Numbered from the stretch's first letter, positions 24,034 through 32,018 are shown. The stretch is DNA of 64,000 nt from Rubrivirga sp046845755 (GCF_046845755.1 NZ_CP177357.1:2666001-2730000); one strand, 5' to 3'. Notes: generated from the letters alone by a model not told the origin. Numbers and translations: made by a program.

Positions 24034-24067
24034 CCCGCCCGCGCGCCGGTCGCCGGCCCCTCCCGCC

Positions 24068-25801
24068 ATGCGTCTCCACCGCCTCGGCCTGCTGCTGGTC
24101 CTCGTCGCCGTCGGCGGCTGCGAGGACTCCGTCGACCCGACCGTCGGGCTCGACGTCCCGTTCTCGCTCTACGGCCAGCTCGACCCGACGGCCGACCACC
24201 AGGCCATCCGGGTCGCCCCCATCGCCCTGTCCCTCGACGCGCCCCAGGACACGATCGACGCGACGGTGACGTCGACCGATCTCGGGACGGGGGCCACCAC
24301 GGCCTGGCGCGACTCGCTCGTCACGTTCGCCGACGGCTCGCGCGGCCACGTGTTCGTGGCCGACTTCACGCCACGCCCCGGCTCGACGGTCCGGGTCGAC
24401 GCGCGGCGCTCGGACGGGGCCGCCTCGTCGGTGACGGTCGAGGTCCCGCCGCTCGCCCGACCGACCGTCGACGAGCCCATCTTTCTCGGCAATGCCGTCG
24501 GCTACCCCGTCCGCATCGCGACCGTGCCGAATGTGCTGAACGGCCAGTTCATCGCCACGGTCGCTGGCCACCCGGACGACCTCCCCGGAGTGGTGCGACG
24601 CATTCTCATCCCCGTTCAGGCGCAGCCGGAGGAGACGGCGCCCGGGGTGTGGGAGATCGACGTGCCCGTCGTCACCGCGCTCCGGCGCTATCTCGAGCAG
24701 CACGGCCTCTTCCGCACCGGCCTCGGCATCGTCACCGTCGAGTACAACGTGTTCGTGACGGGGCCCGGCTGGACCCCGCCGTCGACGGATCCCGACGTGC
24801 TCGTCGAGCCCGGCACGTTCTCCAACGTCGAGTCGGGGCTGGGGTACGTGGGCGGAGGGTACCGGACGTCGGTCGAGTGGATCCTCTCCCCCACCGTGGC
24901 CTTCGACGCAGGGTTCTCGCCCGGTGACGACCCTGCCGGGGCCCTGACCTTCAACGAGATCTTGCCCGGGGAGCGGGGGCACGCCTGGGTAGAGCTCTAT
25001 AACCCGACGCTGAGTTCCGTCTCGCTGGACGGGTACAGCCTGTCGAACTCAGAGTCTGAGCCCCGACTCCAGCGACTGCGCGGGGAAATGGTGCCCGCAC
25101 GAGGGTTCCGCGTCATCCCCCTGTCGTTCGGCGGTGGCAGCAGCCTCTTCCTCTTCGGGCCGTCCGGCGAGCTCATCCTGAAGCAGTTCCCCATGTTCGA
25201 CCTTGCCAGCAATTCCGGCGGCGAGATCTCGTACGGCTCCTATCCCGACGGCTACTCCAAGATCATCCGCAAGACCATCGGGCTCAGCGAGCGGATCTAC
25301 GACCTGTTCCGAGGCCCGCTCGTCCCCACCCCTGGCCGCCCCAACGAGCTAGGGATCGACCTGGCCGTCCTCAACGAGATCAACACGGAGGGCGCCCGGG
25401 GCTGGGTGGAAACGCTCACCCTCGACCCACGCGCCGACTCGCTCCGCGTCCTGTTTGAGGAGGAGCAGGCGGGTGCGTCAAGGCATTCTGCGGGCCGCGT
25501 CGTGCCGACGGCGGACGGGTTCGGCGTCGCCGAGGAGAACGGCCGGGGCCTGACGTTGCCCCAGGCCGGGGCCGGTCTGTTCCTGCTGTCGTACTACCGC
25601 GAGACCCGCTTTTCCGGCGCCCCGGGGTTCCCTCCCGAAGTCGACCCGCAGCTCCAGTTCCGCGTGATCGACTACTACCGCTACGGGGGCCAGACGTCGG
25701 GCCGGACGGTCGGCCGGCTGCCCGACGCGCGCGGCCCGTGGACCCCCGAGCTCCGGCCGACGCGCGGGGCCCCGAACGCGAGCGCCCGCCTGGGCCTCTA
25801 G
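24068..25801 (+). CDS. DUF4249-like/lamin-tail surface lipoprotein, paralog 4 of 5
   Basis: The 577-residue protein has signal peptide MRLHRLGLLLVLVAVGGC (Cys18) followed by the acidic CEDSVDP. It is the closest relative of paralog 3, sharing FSLYGQLDPTAD, APIALSLDAP and the insertion YSKIIRKTIGLSERIYDLFR. Lamin-tail-like domains start near 295 (FNEILPGERGHAWVELYNPT) and 434 (LNEINTEGARGWVETL). The middle of the gene, about 24930-25330, is visibly less GC-rich than the neighbours. That may mark older sequence not homogenised by conversion, or relaxed codon use. The gap to paralog 3 is 34 bases, the largest within the lipoprotein series. Confidence 0.8.
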   Translation: MRLHRLGLLLVLVAVGGCEDSVDPTVGLDVPFSLYGQLDPTADHQAIRVAPIALSLDAPQDTIDATVTSTDLGTGATTAWRDSLVTFADGSRGHVFVADFTPRPGSTVRVDARRSDGAASSVTVEVPPLARPTVDEPIFLGNAVGYPVRIATVPNVLNGQFIATVAGHPDDLPGVVRRILIPVQAQPEETAPGVWEIDVPVVTALRRYLEQHGLFRTGLGIVTVEYNVFVTGPGWTPPSTDPDVLVEPGTFSNVESGLGYVGGGYRTSVEWILSPTVAFDAGFSPGDDPAGALTFNEILPGERGHAWVELYNPTLSSVSLDGYSLSNSESEPRLQRLRGEMVPARGFRVIPLSFGGGSSLFLFGPSGELILKQFPMFDLASNSGGEISYGSYPDGYSKIIRKTIGLSERIYDLFRGPLVPTPGRPNELGIDLAVLNEINTEGARGWVETLTLDPRADSLRVLFEEEQAGASRHSAGRVVPTADGFGVAEENGRGLTLPQAGAGLFLLSYYRETRFSGAPGFPPEVDPQLQFRVIDYYRYGGQTSGRTVGRLPDARGPWTPELRPTRGAPNASARLGL

Positions 25802-25809
25802 CCATCGCC

Positions 25810-27495
25810 ATGCGTGTCTCCCCTCCGCTCCCCCGGCTGTCGATTGGACTCGTCCTCCTCGCCACCGCCCTGACGCTCGCGGGCTGCGAGGACTCCGTCG
25901 ACCCGACGGTCGGGCTCGACGCGCCGTTCTCGGTCTACGGCTACCTCGACCCGACCGCCGACCGCCAGGCCATCCGGGTCGCGCCCATCACCGACCTGCT
26001 CGACGACTCGACGTCCGTCGTGGCCTCGGTCACCTCCACCGACCTCTCGACCGGCGCGATCACGCCGTGGCGCGATTCGGTGGTGACGTTCCCCGGCAAC
26101 CGGACGGGCCACGTGTTCGTCGCCGACCTCACGCCGACCCCGGAGACGACCGTCCGCATCGAGGCCCGGCGCGCCGACGGGGCCGCCTCGACCGTCGACG
26201 TGGCGGTCCCCCCGCTCGTGCAGCCGGCGGTCGTATCCGCCCGGGGGGTGGGAGGCAGCGTCGTGTACCGGGTCGCCTTCGAGGGCGCCCCGCGCGTGCT
26301 CAACGGGCAGCTTCGGCTCACCGTGTCCGGCCTGCCCGGGCTCGCGCCCGGGGAGACCGGCGTGGTGGTCGTGACGGAGGGCGTCCAGCCGACCGAGGCC
26401 GCGCCCGGGGAGTGGGTCGCCGACGTCCCGTTCGCCGCAGCCGTCCGCCGAGCGCTCGAAACGCAGGGCCACCTCGACCGCCGCCTCCGGCTCCTGGCCG
26501 CCGAGTACGTCGGGTTCGTGACGAACGCGGCCTGGGCGCTGCCGACCCGCGACCCCGACGCGCTCGCGGAGCCGGGCCTGTTCTCGAACGTCGACGGCGG
26601 GCTCGGCTTCATCGGCGCCGGCTACCGGGCCTCGACGGCATGGATGCCCCAGGCCGCCGTCCAGATCGCCGCCGGGCTGGCCGCCCCGGCGGACGGCCTC
26701 TTCGGCGTCGTGATCAACGAAGTCCTGGCGGGCGGCCCCGCCAGCTGGGTCGAGCTCTACAACCCCACCGTCACCCCCACCGACCTGTCCGGCTACAGCC
26801 TGTCGGACGAGAGGGAGCGCCCGGAAAAGGTGCAGCTCGGGGGGACGGTACTCGCGCCGGGCCAGTTCGTCGTGGTCCCGTTCCCGGACCCGATCGCGCG
26901 TGGAGACACGGTCGCGCTCTACGGCCGGGTACAGGAGCGCATTGCGATGCTCCGCACCGAGCGGCTGACGGACGGCGTCTCGGTGGGTGCGTTCCCCGAC
27001 GGCGCCCCCCGCCACGCGATGCCCGACGGGGCCGACCTGTTCCGCGGCCCGCTCCGCCCGACCCCCGGGCTGCCCAACGAGTTCGGCCTCGAGGTCGCCG
27101 TCGTCAACGAGGTGTTCACCGAGGGCGCGGACGGGTTCGTCGAGGTGGTCCGCGTCGGCGACGGGCACGAGGCGGAGGCCCCGATCGTCTTCGACACCCT
27201 GCCCCTGTTCTCTCTGGGGGTCGCCGCGAGCGGGCTCGACCTCGGCGTGGCGGCCGAGACGCCCGGCAGGCTGGCGCTCGCGCAGATCGGGGGGACGCTC
27301 TACCTCGCGGTCCGCTACCGCGACCGCCGCATCGCCAAGGCCCCGTTCCGGACCCGCGTCGTCGACGTGCGCCCGTACGGGCCTCAGGTGCCCGGCCGCT
27401 CCGTCGGGTACTTCCCCGACCCGCTCGACCCCTGGACCCCCGGGCTCCGCCCGACGCGCGGGGCGCCGAACGCGAGCGCCCGCCTGGGGATGTAA
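25810..27495 (+). CDS. DUF4249-like/lamin-tail surface lipoprotein, paralog 5 of 5
   Basis: The 561-residue protein is the last gene of the operon. Its signal peptide is longer and ends ALTLAGC with Cys26, followed by CEDSVDPTVGLDAPFSVYGY. The DUF4249-like half has TPWRDSVVTFPGNRTGHVF. Lamin-tail-like domains start near residue 301 (INEVLAGGPASWVELYNPT) and 433 (VNEVFTEGADGFVEVV), with a final PGRSVGYFPDPLDPWTPGLR. It lacks the insertion of paralogs 3 and 4. The ATG is eight bases after the preceding stop. The hairpin at 27525-27555 lies 30 bases after its stop and may end the transcript. Confidence 0.8.
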   Translation: MRVSPPLPRLSIGLVLLATALTLAGCEDSVDPTVGLDAPFSVYGYLDPTADRQAIRVAPITDLLDDSTSVVASVTSTDLSTGAITPWRDSVVTFPGNRTGHVFVADLTPTPETTVRIEARRADGAASTVDVAVPPLVQPAVVSARGVGGSVVYRVAFEGAPRVLNGQLRLTVSGLPGLAPGETGVVVVTEGVQPTEAAPGEWVADVPFAAAVRRALETQGHLDRRLRLLAAEYVGFVTNAAWALPTRDPDALAEPGLFSNVDGGLGFIGAGYRASTAWMPQAAVQIAAGLAAPADGLFGVVINEVLAGGPASWVELYNPTVTPTDLSGYSLSDERERPEKVQLGGTVLAPGQFVVVPFPDPIARGDTVALYGRVQERIAMLRTERLTDGVSVGAFPDGAPRHAMPDGADLFRGPLRPTPGLPNEFGLEVAVVNEVFTEGADGFVEVVRVGDGHEAEAPIVFDTLPLFSLGVAASGLDLGVAAETPGRLALAQIGGTLYLAVRYRDRRIAKAPFRTRVVDVRPYGPQVPGRSVGYFPDPLDPWTPGLRPTRGAPNASARLGM

Positions 27496-27521
27496 GCGGC
27501 TGGCGCCGGCGGGCTCAACCG

Positions 27522-27555
27522 AAAAGGCCCGGCCGACAAAGCGTCGGCCGGGCCT
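27522..27555 (-). terminator. Rho-independent terminator of the sigma factor gene (possibly bidirectional)
   Basis: AGGCCCGGCCGAC at 27525-27537 pairs perfectly with GTCGGCCGGGCCT at 27543-27555 around a five-base loop. On the minus strand the stem is followed by TTTTC, a short U-run, 20 bases after the sigma factor stop. The same stem also lies between convergent transcripts and can end the lipoprotein operon. Confidence 0.8.
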
Positions 27556-27574
27556 CGAATCGTGGGGCGGTCGC

Positions 27575-28414
27575 TTAGTTGAGGTGGGCGACCAGCTCCT
27601 CGCGGCGGTGCTTCTGGCGGAGCTTGCGGAGCGCCTTCTCCTTGATCTGGCGGACGCGCTCGCGCGTGAGCCCGAACCGCTGGCCGACCTCGACGAGCGT
27701 GAGCGGCTGCTCGTGCCCGATCCCGAAGTACAGGCGCGTGATCTCGGCCTCGCGCGGGTGCAGCGTCGCCAGCGCCCGCTCGATGTCGATGTTGAGGCTC
27801 TCGTTGGTGAGGTCCTCGTCGGGCTGCTCGTAGTTGTCGTCGGCGAGCACGTCGAGCAGGCTGTTGCCGTCGTCGTCGTCGAACGGCGCGTCCATCGAGA
27901 GCGAGTGGCGGCTGTGCTGGAGGCCCTCGACGACCTTCTCCTCCTTGAGGTCGAGCTCCTTGGCGATCTCGTCGGGCGTGGGCTGGCGGCCGAGCTCCTG
28001 GGCGAGCCGCGCCGACGCCTTGCGCATCTTGGACAGCGTACCGACGCGGTTCAGCGGGAGCCGGACCGTGCGGACCTGGTCGGACAGCGCCTTGAGGATC
28101 GACTGGCGGACCCACCAGACGGCGTACGAGATAAACTTGAAGCCACGGGTCTCGTCGAACCGCTGGGCGGCCTTGACGAGCCCGTAGTTGCCCTCCGAGA
28201 TCAGGTCGGCCAAGCTGAGCCCCTGGCCCTGGTACTTTTTGGCGACGGAAACGACGAACCGGAGGTTCGCGCGGACCAGCTGGTGGAGCGCGAGCTGGTC
28301 GCCCTGCTTGATCTTCTGGGCGAGATCGACCTCCTGGTCGGGCGTCAAAAGCGGGACCTGACCGATCTCTTGGAGATACTGGTCAAGCATCCGTTGACTG
28401 CGCGGGACGTACAT
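27575..28414 (-). CDS. rpoD: RNA polymerase principal sigma factor, Bacteroidota type
   Basis: The 279-residue sigma-70 factor lacks region 1.1, like the compact primary sigma factors of Bacteroidota. Region 1.2 is seen at about residues 8-40 (MLDQYLQEIGQVPLLTPDQE). Region 2 contains RFVVSVAKKYQGQGLSLADL and FKFISYAVWWVRQSILKAL, the -10 recognition and melting helix. Region 4 ends with FGLTRERVRQIKEKALRKLR, the -35/-33 reader. A factor of this class recognises TTTG/TAnnTTTG promoters in relatives, which is relevant to the TAnCTTG boxes in this window. Its own upstream region (28415-28726) is long and holds a TACCTTCG box at 28476-28483. It ends at a strong hairpin terminator. Confidence 0.93.
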   Translation of the reverse strand: MYVPRSQRMLDQYLQEIGQVPLLTPDQEVDLAQKIKQGDQLALHQLVRANLRFVVSVAKKYQGQGLSLADLISEGNYGLVKAAQRFDETRGFKFISYAVWWVRQSILKALSDQVRTVRLPLNRVGTLSKMRKASARLAQELGRQPTPDEIAKELDLKEEKVVEGLQHSRHSLSMDAPFDDDDGNSLLDVLADDNYEQPDEDLTNESLNIDIERALATLHPREAEITRLYFGIGHEQPLTLVEVGQRFGLTRERVRQIKEKALRKLRQKHRREELVAHLN

Positions 28415-28726
28415 CGTCGTCTGGGGTCTATGAGGTAAGAGTGGGAGCCCTCCCGTGCCCTCCAGGCACGGCCGACGAAGGTAGGGAAAGTCCCTGGCCC
28501 CGCGTCAGGCGAACCGGGGTCGTATCGACGCTTCGGGGTGGAGTTCCTTAACAGTTCGGTTTTCGTGGCCCCTCCGCGTTCCAAGCGGGGCGAGCACGCA
28601 AGCCGGCGTGATGGGTGGGAGAACGGCACGGAGGTCCCTTCCAGTCCCCGGGCCACAGACGTTTCACAGGCCCTCACCGGGCGGCGGCGGAACGGGCCCG
28701 TGACACCGGGACGGAGTGAGACGGCA
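28415..28726 (-). other. Upstream region of the sigma factor gene, no coding gene seen
   Basis: This 312-base gap on the minus strand holds a small hairpin GTGCC-CTCCA-GGCAC (28455-28469), the TACCTTCG promoter candidate (28476-28483) and an AT-richer spot TTCCTTAACAGTTCGGTTTTC (about 28551-28563). The rest shows no reading frame with gene-like features. It is probably the promoter and untranslated leader of the sigma factor gene plus the 3' side of the PLP enzyme gene. Confidence 0.5.
28476..28483 (-). promoter_or_regulatory. TACCTTCG -7-like box upstream of the sigma factor gene
   Basis: Reading on the minus strand, the box precedes the start codon at 28414 by about 60 bases and is followed by the small hairpin at 28455-28469 in the leader. 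It matches the TAnCTT pattern shared by other genes here. Confidence 0.4.
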
Positions 28727-29941
28727 CTAGCCTGCCCGCCCGCTCTCGATGGCTTGGCGGAGATCGTCCCACAGGTCGTCGGCCTCCTCCAACCCGACGG
28801 AGACGCGGACGAGCCCGGCTGTGATGCCGCCCGCCGCTCGCGCGTCGCCGGTCGAGACGCGCTGGGTCAGCCCGGCCGGGTGTTGCGCGAGCGTGTCGGT
28901 CGAGCCCAGGCTGACGGCAGGCGTCGCGAGGCGGAGGGCAGCGAGAAAGCGGGCGGCGGCGGCGTACGCGCCCGGTCCGTCGGCCACGCCGTCGGGGCCC
29001 AAGACCTCGAACGACAGCATCGGGCCGGGCCCGCTGAGCTGGCGCCCCTCCCCCACCAGGCCGCCGTCGCGGCCGGGGCGGCTCGGGTGGTACACCGTCC
29101 CGACGCCGTCGTGGGCGTCGAGCCGGGCCGCCAGCGCCGTCGCCGTCTCTTGCGCACGGCGGACGCGGAGCGGGAGGGTCGCCAGCCCCCGGTGGAGCGC
29201 GTAGGCGGCGGTCGGGTGCAGGTTGGCGCCGGTCAGGATGCGGACCTGCCGCAAGCGCGCCGCCCACGCTTCGGAGCCCGCCACGACGCCCGCGAGCACG
29301 TCGCCATGCCCGCCGATGAACTTGGTGGCCGAGTGCATCACGAGCGCCGCGCCGTGCGCGAGGGGTCGCTGCAAGACGGGCGTCGCGAACGTCGAGTCGA
29401 CGAGCACGGGCACGCCGCCGGCCTGCGCGACCACGTCCGCGATGTCGATCAGGTCGAGCGTCGGGTTGACGGGCGTCTCGATGGAAACGAGGCACGTGTC
29501 GGGGCGGACGGCATCCGCGACGCCCCCGGCGTCGGTCCACGTCACGTCGAGGCCGAGCAGGCCGGACGAGAGGAGCTTGTCGGTCGTCCCGTAGATCGGC
29601 CGCACGCCGACGATGTGGCGCGTAGCATCGGTCGTGGCGGCGAGGTAGGCAGCGGTGAGCGCGGCCATCCCCGACGCGAAGGCGACGGACGCCTCGGCCC
29701 CTTCCATCGCCGCCAACCCCGCCTCGAAGCGGGCGACGGTCGGGTTGTGGAGGCGCGAGTACACGGGTCCGCCGTCGGTCGGTCCGGCCCCGGTCATCAT
29801 CGCGTCCAAGCTGCCGACGGCGGCGTCGAGCGACTCGAAGGGGTACGTGGTCGAGAGGTCGAGCGGCGGGGCGTGGACGCCGAGGGCACGGAGGTCGTCG
29901 CGCCCGGCGTGGACGGCGAGGGAGTCGGGGTGGAGCGGCAT
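28727..29941 (-). CDS. Trans-sulfuration PLP-dependent enzyme (Cys/Met metabolism family)
   Basis: The 404-residue cytosolic enzyme belongs to the cystathionine gamma-synthase/lyase and methionine gamma-lyase family. It begins MPLHPDSLAVHAGRDDLRAL, then STTYPFESLD, YSRLHNPTVARFEAGLAAME with the phosphate-binding YxR motif, ASGMAALTAAYLA and VRPIYGTTDKLL. The PLP-binding lysine is in MHSATKFIGGHGD. It may make or break cystathionine, O-acetylhomoserine or methionine, and the substrate cannot be resolved. An upstream ATG at 30013 is preceded by AGGAGG with no spacing and would add a low-complexity extension, so 29941 is preferred. It is divergent from the secreted protein genes, sharing the region with the 22-bp repeats. 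Confidence 0.88.
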   Translation of the reverse strand: MPLHPDSLAVHAGRDDLRALGVHAPPLDLSTTYPFESLDAAVGSLDAMMTGAGPTDGGPVYSRLHNPTVARFEAGLAAMEGAEASVAFASGMAALTAAYLAATTDATRHIVGVRPIYGTTDKLLSSGLLGLDVTWTDAGGVADAVRPDTCLVSIETPVNPTLDLIDIADVVAQAGGVPVLVDSTFATPVLQRPLAHGAALVMHSATKFIGGHGDVLAGVVAGSEAWAARLRQVRILTGANLHPTAAYALHRGLATLPLRVRRAQETATALAARLDAHDGVGTVYHPSRPGRDGGLVGEGRQLSGPGPMLSFEVLGPDGVADGPGAYAAAARFLAALRLATPAVSLGSTDTLAQHPAGLTQRVSTGDARAAGGITAGLVRVSVGLEEADDLWDDLRQAIESGRAG

Positions 29942-30047
29942 GCGGAGCACGGAGAGATCGGGCCCGAACGACGCCGACCCGTCCGGGGTGCCGCGCCCTC
30001 GCGGGCGACCCATCCTCCTGAAACCACACGCATTGACGTCCCCTTCC

Positions 30048-30104
30048 GTCCGATTTCGCCTCGTGCGATGTCCGATTTAGCCGCCCCCGACGTCCGGTTC
30101 TGCA
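30048..30104. repeat. Three direct repeats with 22-bp period (operator-like)
   Basis: GTCCGATTTCGCC at 30048-30060, GTCCGATTTAGCC at 30070-30082 and GTCCGGTTCTGCA at 30092-30104 start exactly 22 bases apart, two helical turns. They lie in the divergent region between the PLP enzyme and the secreted protein gene at 30148, so a regulator bound here could control either side. TAAATCGG on the minus strand (30072-30079) overlaps the middle copy and is a weak -7-like box. Confidence 0.55.
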
Positions 30105-30147
30105 TGGGCGGCTCGGGTACTCTGGTGCCGTCACCACCCCTACCCCG

Positions 30148-30816
30148 ATGTCCGCTTTACGCGCCACCCTCTCAGCCGCCCTCCTGGTGGTCCTGGCCTC
30201 CTCGGCGACCGCCACCCCGCCCACCCGGGACCTCAACTTCACCATCCGCAACCACAGCAGCTTCACCGTCGTGGGGCTGTACACGTCCGGGTGCGACGTG
30301 ACCCACTGGCAGCCGCTCACGCTGAGCGCGCGGTCGTTCCCGGACGGGATGCTCCACCCGGGCCAGAACGTGGTGTACGCGTTCGCCCCCGGCTGCATCA
30401 ACGTCCGCCTGATCAGCGCCGAAGGGCACCTGTTCGACTACGGGGTCCATGTCACGCCGTACGACGTGTACGAGTGGGCCGTCACCGACGACATGATCTC
30501 GGGGAGCGACTACGACGACAGCTACGATGACAGCTACGGCGACTACGACGCCGGCTATGGCTACATCGAGGTCGTCAACAACAACGGCTACGACGCGGTC
30601 AAGGACGTGTTCTTCCGGCACTGCGGGACCGAGTGGGACTCGGACTACCTCGTCGACGGGGAGCTCATCCGTCTCGAGCAGTCGCAGGCGTTCGAGATTC
30701 CGGTCGGGTGCTGGGACGCGGCGATCCGCTTGACGAGCGGGGAGGTGGTCAACTGGTCCAACCTGAACGTCCAGCCCGACGGGACCGTCCGGCTCCGCGT
30801 CCCGCCGTCCCACTAG
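30148..30816 (+). CDS. Secreted protein with two copies of a small Cys/Trp domain
   Basis: The 222-residue exported protein has a signal peptide (MSALRATLSAALLVVLASSA). It contains two copies of a domain of about 75 residues. Each has the plan N-x-S/Y-x-x-V-x-x-hydrophobic-x-x-C, then W, then a G-x-x hydrophobic strand, then a PGC or VGC motif. Copy 1 has FTVVGLYTSGCDVTHW and FAPGCINVRL. Copy 2 has VKDVFFRHCGTEWDSD and IPVGCWDAAIRL. The two cysteines per domain probably form a disulfide. Between the copies is a Tyr/Asp/Ser-rich linker (DYDDSYDDSYGDYDAGYGY). I do not recognise the family. TACTCTGG at 30118-30125 is a weak promoter candidate. Two relatives follow. Confidence 0.75.
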   Translation: MSALRATLSAALLVVLASSATATPPTRDLNFTIRNHSSFTVVGLYTSGCDVTHWQPLTLSARSFPDGMLHPGQNVVYAFAPGCINVRLISAEGHLFDYGVHVTPYDVYEWAVTDDMISGSDYDDSYDDSYGDYDAGYGYIEVVNNNGYDAVKDVFFRHCGTEWDSDYLVDGELIRLEQSQAFEIPVGCWDAAIRLTSGEVVNWSNLNVQPDGTVRLRVPPSH

Positions 30817-30885
30817 CGGCGTTCTCTCCCGTCCGGTCGCCGTGGGCGGCCGGCCCGTCTACCTCGACCGACTCTCTCCTCTGCC

Positions 30886-31542
30886 ATGCTCGCCCTCGTC
30901 CTCTCGGCTCTCGCCGCCCTCGCCGCCCCGGTGCCGCCCGCCGGGGCGGAAGCGCCCCCACCGATCCTCCGGTTCGTGAACGGGACCGCCCACGAGGTGA
31001 CCGCCCTCTACATCGCCGACTGCGGCGCCCAGGACTACTGGGACAACCTGCTCGACCACCCGAGCTATGGCTGGATCGTGCCCGGCGCGACGGTCGAGTT
31101 CCGCGTCCCGCCGGGGTGCTACGACCTCCACGCCACGCTCGACCTCGACCCGTCGGAGAGCGGCGACCTCCACCAACTCGGGGTCTCGGTCGACGACGAC
31201 GTGCTCCACCAGTGGCGGATCGAGCTCGACGCACGGGGCCGCCCGCGAGCGCGGGGGACGGCCCCCCGGGGCCGCCTCGGCGTGATCGAGTTCTCGAACC
31301 GGAGCCGCGGGTTGGCGGTCACCGGGCTGTTCCTCGCCGAGTGCGGATCGGACTGGGGCGGCGACGAGCTCGACGGCGTCGCGCTCGTGCCTGGCGACAC
31401 GATCACCATGGACGTGGAGCCGGGGTGCTGGGACATGTACGCCCGGCTCCGGAACGGCCGGGTCGTCGATACGGAGGCGTTCACGGTCCAGCCAGGCCAG
31501 ACCACTCGGCGCTGGGTCAACGATAGGCACGCGGGGCGCTAG
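30886..31542 (+). CDS. Secreted protein with two copies of the Cys/Trp domain
   Basis: The 218-residue protein begins with a signal peptide (MLALVLSALAALAAPVPPAG). Two copies of the domain seen in the preceding gene follow. Copy 1 has VTALYIADCGAQDYWDNLLD, then VPGATVEFRVPPGCYDLHAT. Copy 2 has AVTGLFLAECGSDWGGDELD, then VPGDTITMDVEPGCWDMYAR. Both keep the paired cysteines, the tryptophan and the P-G-C-[WY]-D motif. An Arg-rich linker (RGRPRARGTAPRGR) joins them. The gap to the upstream gene is 69 bases, with a TACCTCGA promoter-like box at 30860-30867. The location is inferred to be periplasmic or extracellular and the function is unknown. Confidence 0.75.
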   Translation: MLALVLSALAALAAPVPPAGAEAPPPILRFVNGTAHEVTALYIADCGAQDYWDNLLDHPSYGWIVPGATVEFRVPPGCYDLHATLDLDPSESGDLHQLGVSVDDDVLHQWRIELDARGRPRARGTAPRGRLGVIEFSNRSRGLAVTGLFLAECGSDWGGDELDGVALVPGDTITMDVEPGCWDMYARLRNGRVVDTEAFTVQPGQTTRRWVNDRHAGR

Positions 31543-31652
31543 CGCCCGGCTCGCCCCCGGCGGGGCGCCCTTGGCGGCCCAGGGCTGGGGCCGGCGGCGA
31601 GGCATCCCGCTTCGCCCGCGACTCCTCCTTCCGGCGCCCCCGGCGTCCCCCC

Positions 31653-31979
31653 ATGCTCCACACCGTCCTGGTCGCCCTCGCGGCCTTCGCCCTCGCCCTC
31701 GGGGCGCCGCCCTCACCGGGCACCGGCACGCTCGTGCTCATCAACGACAGCGACTTCACCGTCACCCACGTCTACGTCTCGGTGTGCGAGACCGACTCGT
31801 GGGAGGGCGACTTGCTCGGCACCCACGGGATCCTGGAGCCCGACTACGAGGTCGAGATCACCGTCGACCCCGGGTGCTGGGACCTGATGGCCGTCGTCGA
31901 GAACGACGTCGAGCTCGACACCTACCTGGTCGACATCGAGGCCGGCGACGTGATCGAATGGACGATCACGAGCCGATAG
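31653..31979 (+). CDS. Secreted protein with one Cys/Trp domain
   Basis: The 108-residue protein has a signal peptide (MLHTVLVALAAFALALGAPP) and a single copy of the domain. The copy reads VLINDSDFTVTHVYVSVCET, then WEGDLLGTHGILEPDYEVEI, then VDPGCWDLMAVV. It gives the clearest view of the domain boundaries, about residues 28-105. The pattern YVS-x-C, W-x-x-D-LLG, P-x-x-x-V-x-I and GCWDL recalls small beta-rich secreted proteins of unknown function in other bacteria, but I cannot name the family. It converges with the CPBP protease gene. Confidence 0.72.
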   Translation: MLHTVLVALAAFALALGAPPSPGTGTLVLINDSDFTVTHVYVSVCETDSWEGDLLGTHGILEPDYEVEITVDPGCWDLMAVVENDVELDTYLVDIEAGDVIEWTITSR

Positions 31980-31983
31980 CGGA

Positions 31984-32018
31984 ACGGGCCGCTCACCCCC
32001 CCGGGGCGGGCGGCCCGT
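31984..32018. terminator. Hairpin between convergent genes
   Basis: ACGGGCCG at 31984-31991 pairs with CGGCCCGT at 32011-32018, with an inner CCCC/GGGG pair. It sits five bases after the stop of the 31653 gene and ten before the CPBP stop. There is no U-run, so factor-independent termination is uncertain. Confidence 0.45.

Noticed and set aside
20369..27168. Several minus-strand frames of 450-635 codons over the lipoprotein array
   Set aside because: Their length mirrors the paralogous plus-strand genes, and composition is low-complexity Arg/Gly/Val/Asp without signal peptides or motifs.
30013..30019. Upstream start for the PLP enzyme with adjacent AGGAGG
   Set aside because: The AGGAGG abuts the ATG with no spacer and the added residues are low-complexity, so the 29941 start matching the family N-terminus was kept.
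29942..30147. SAM or SAH riboswitch upstream of the trans-sulfuration enzyme
   Set aside because: I looked for known SAM and SAH aptamer core motifs and did not see them. The 22-bp DNA repeats are the only clear structure.
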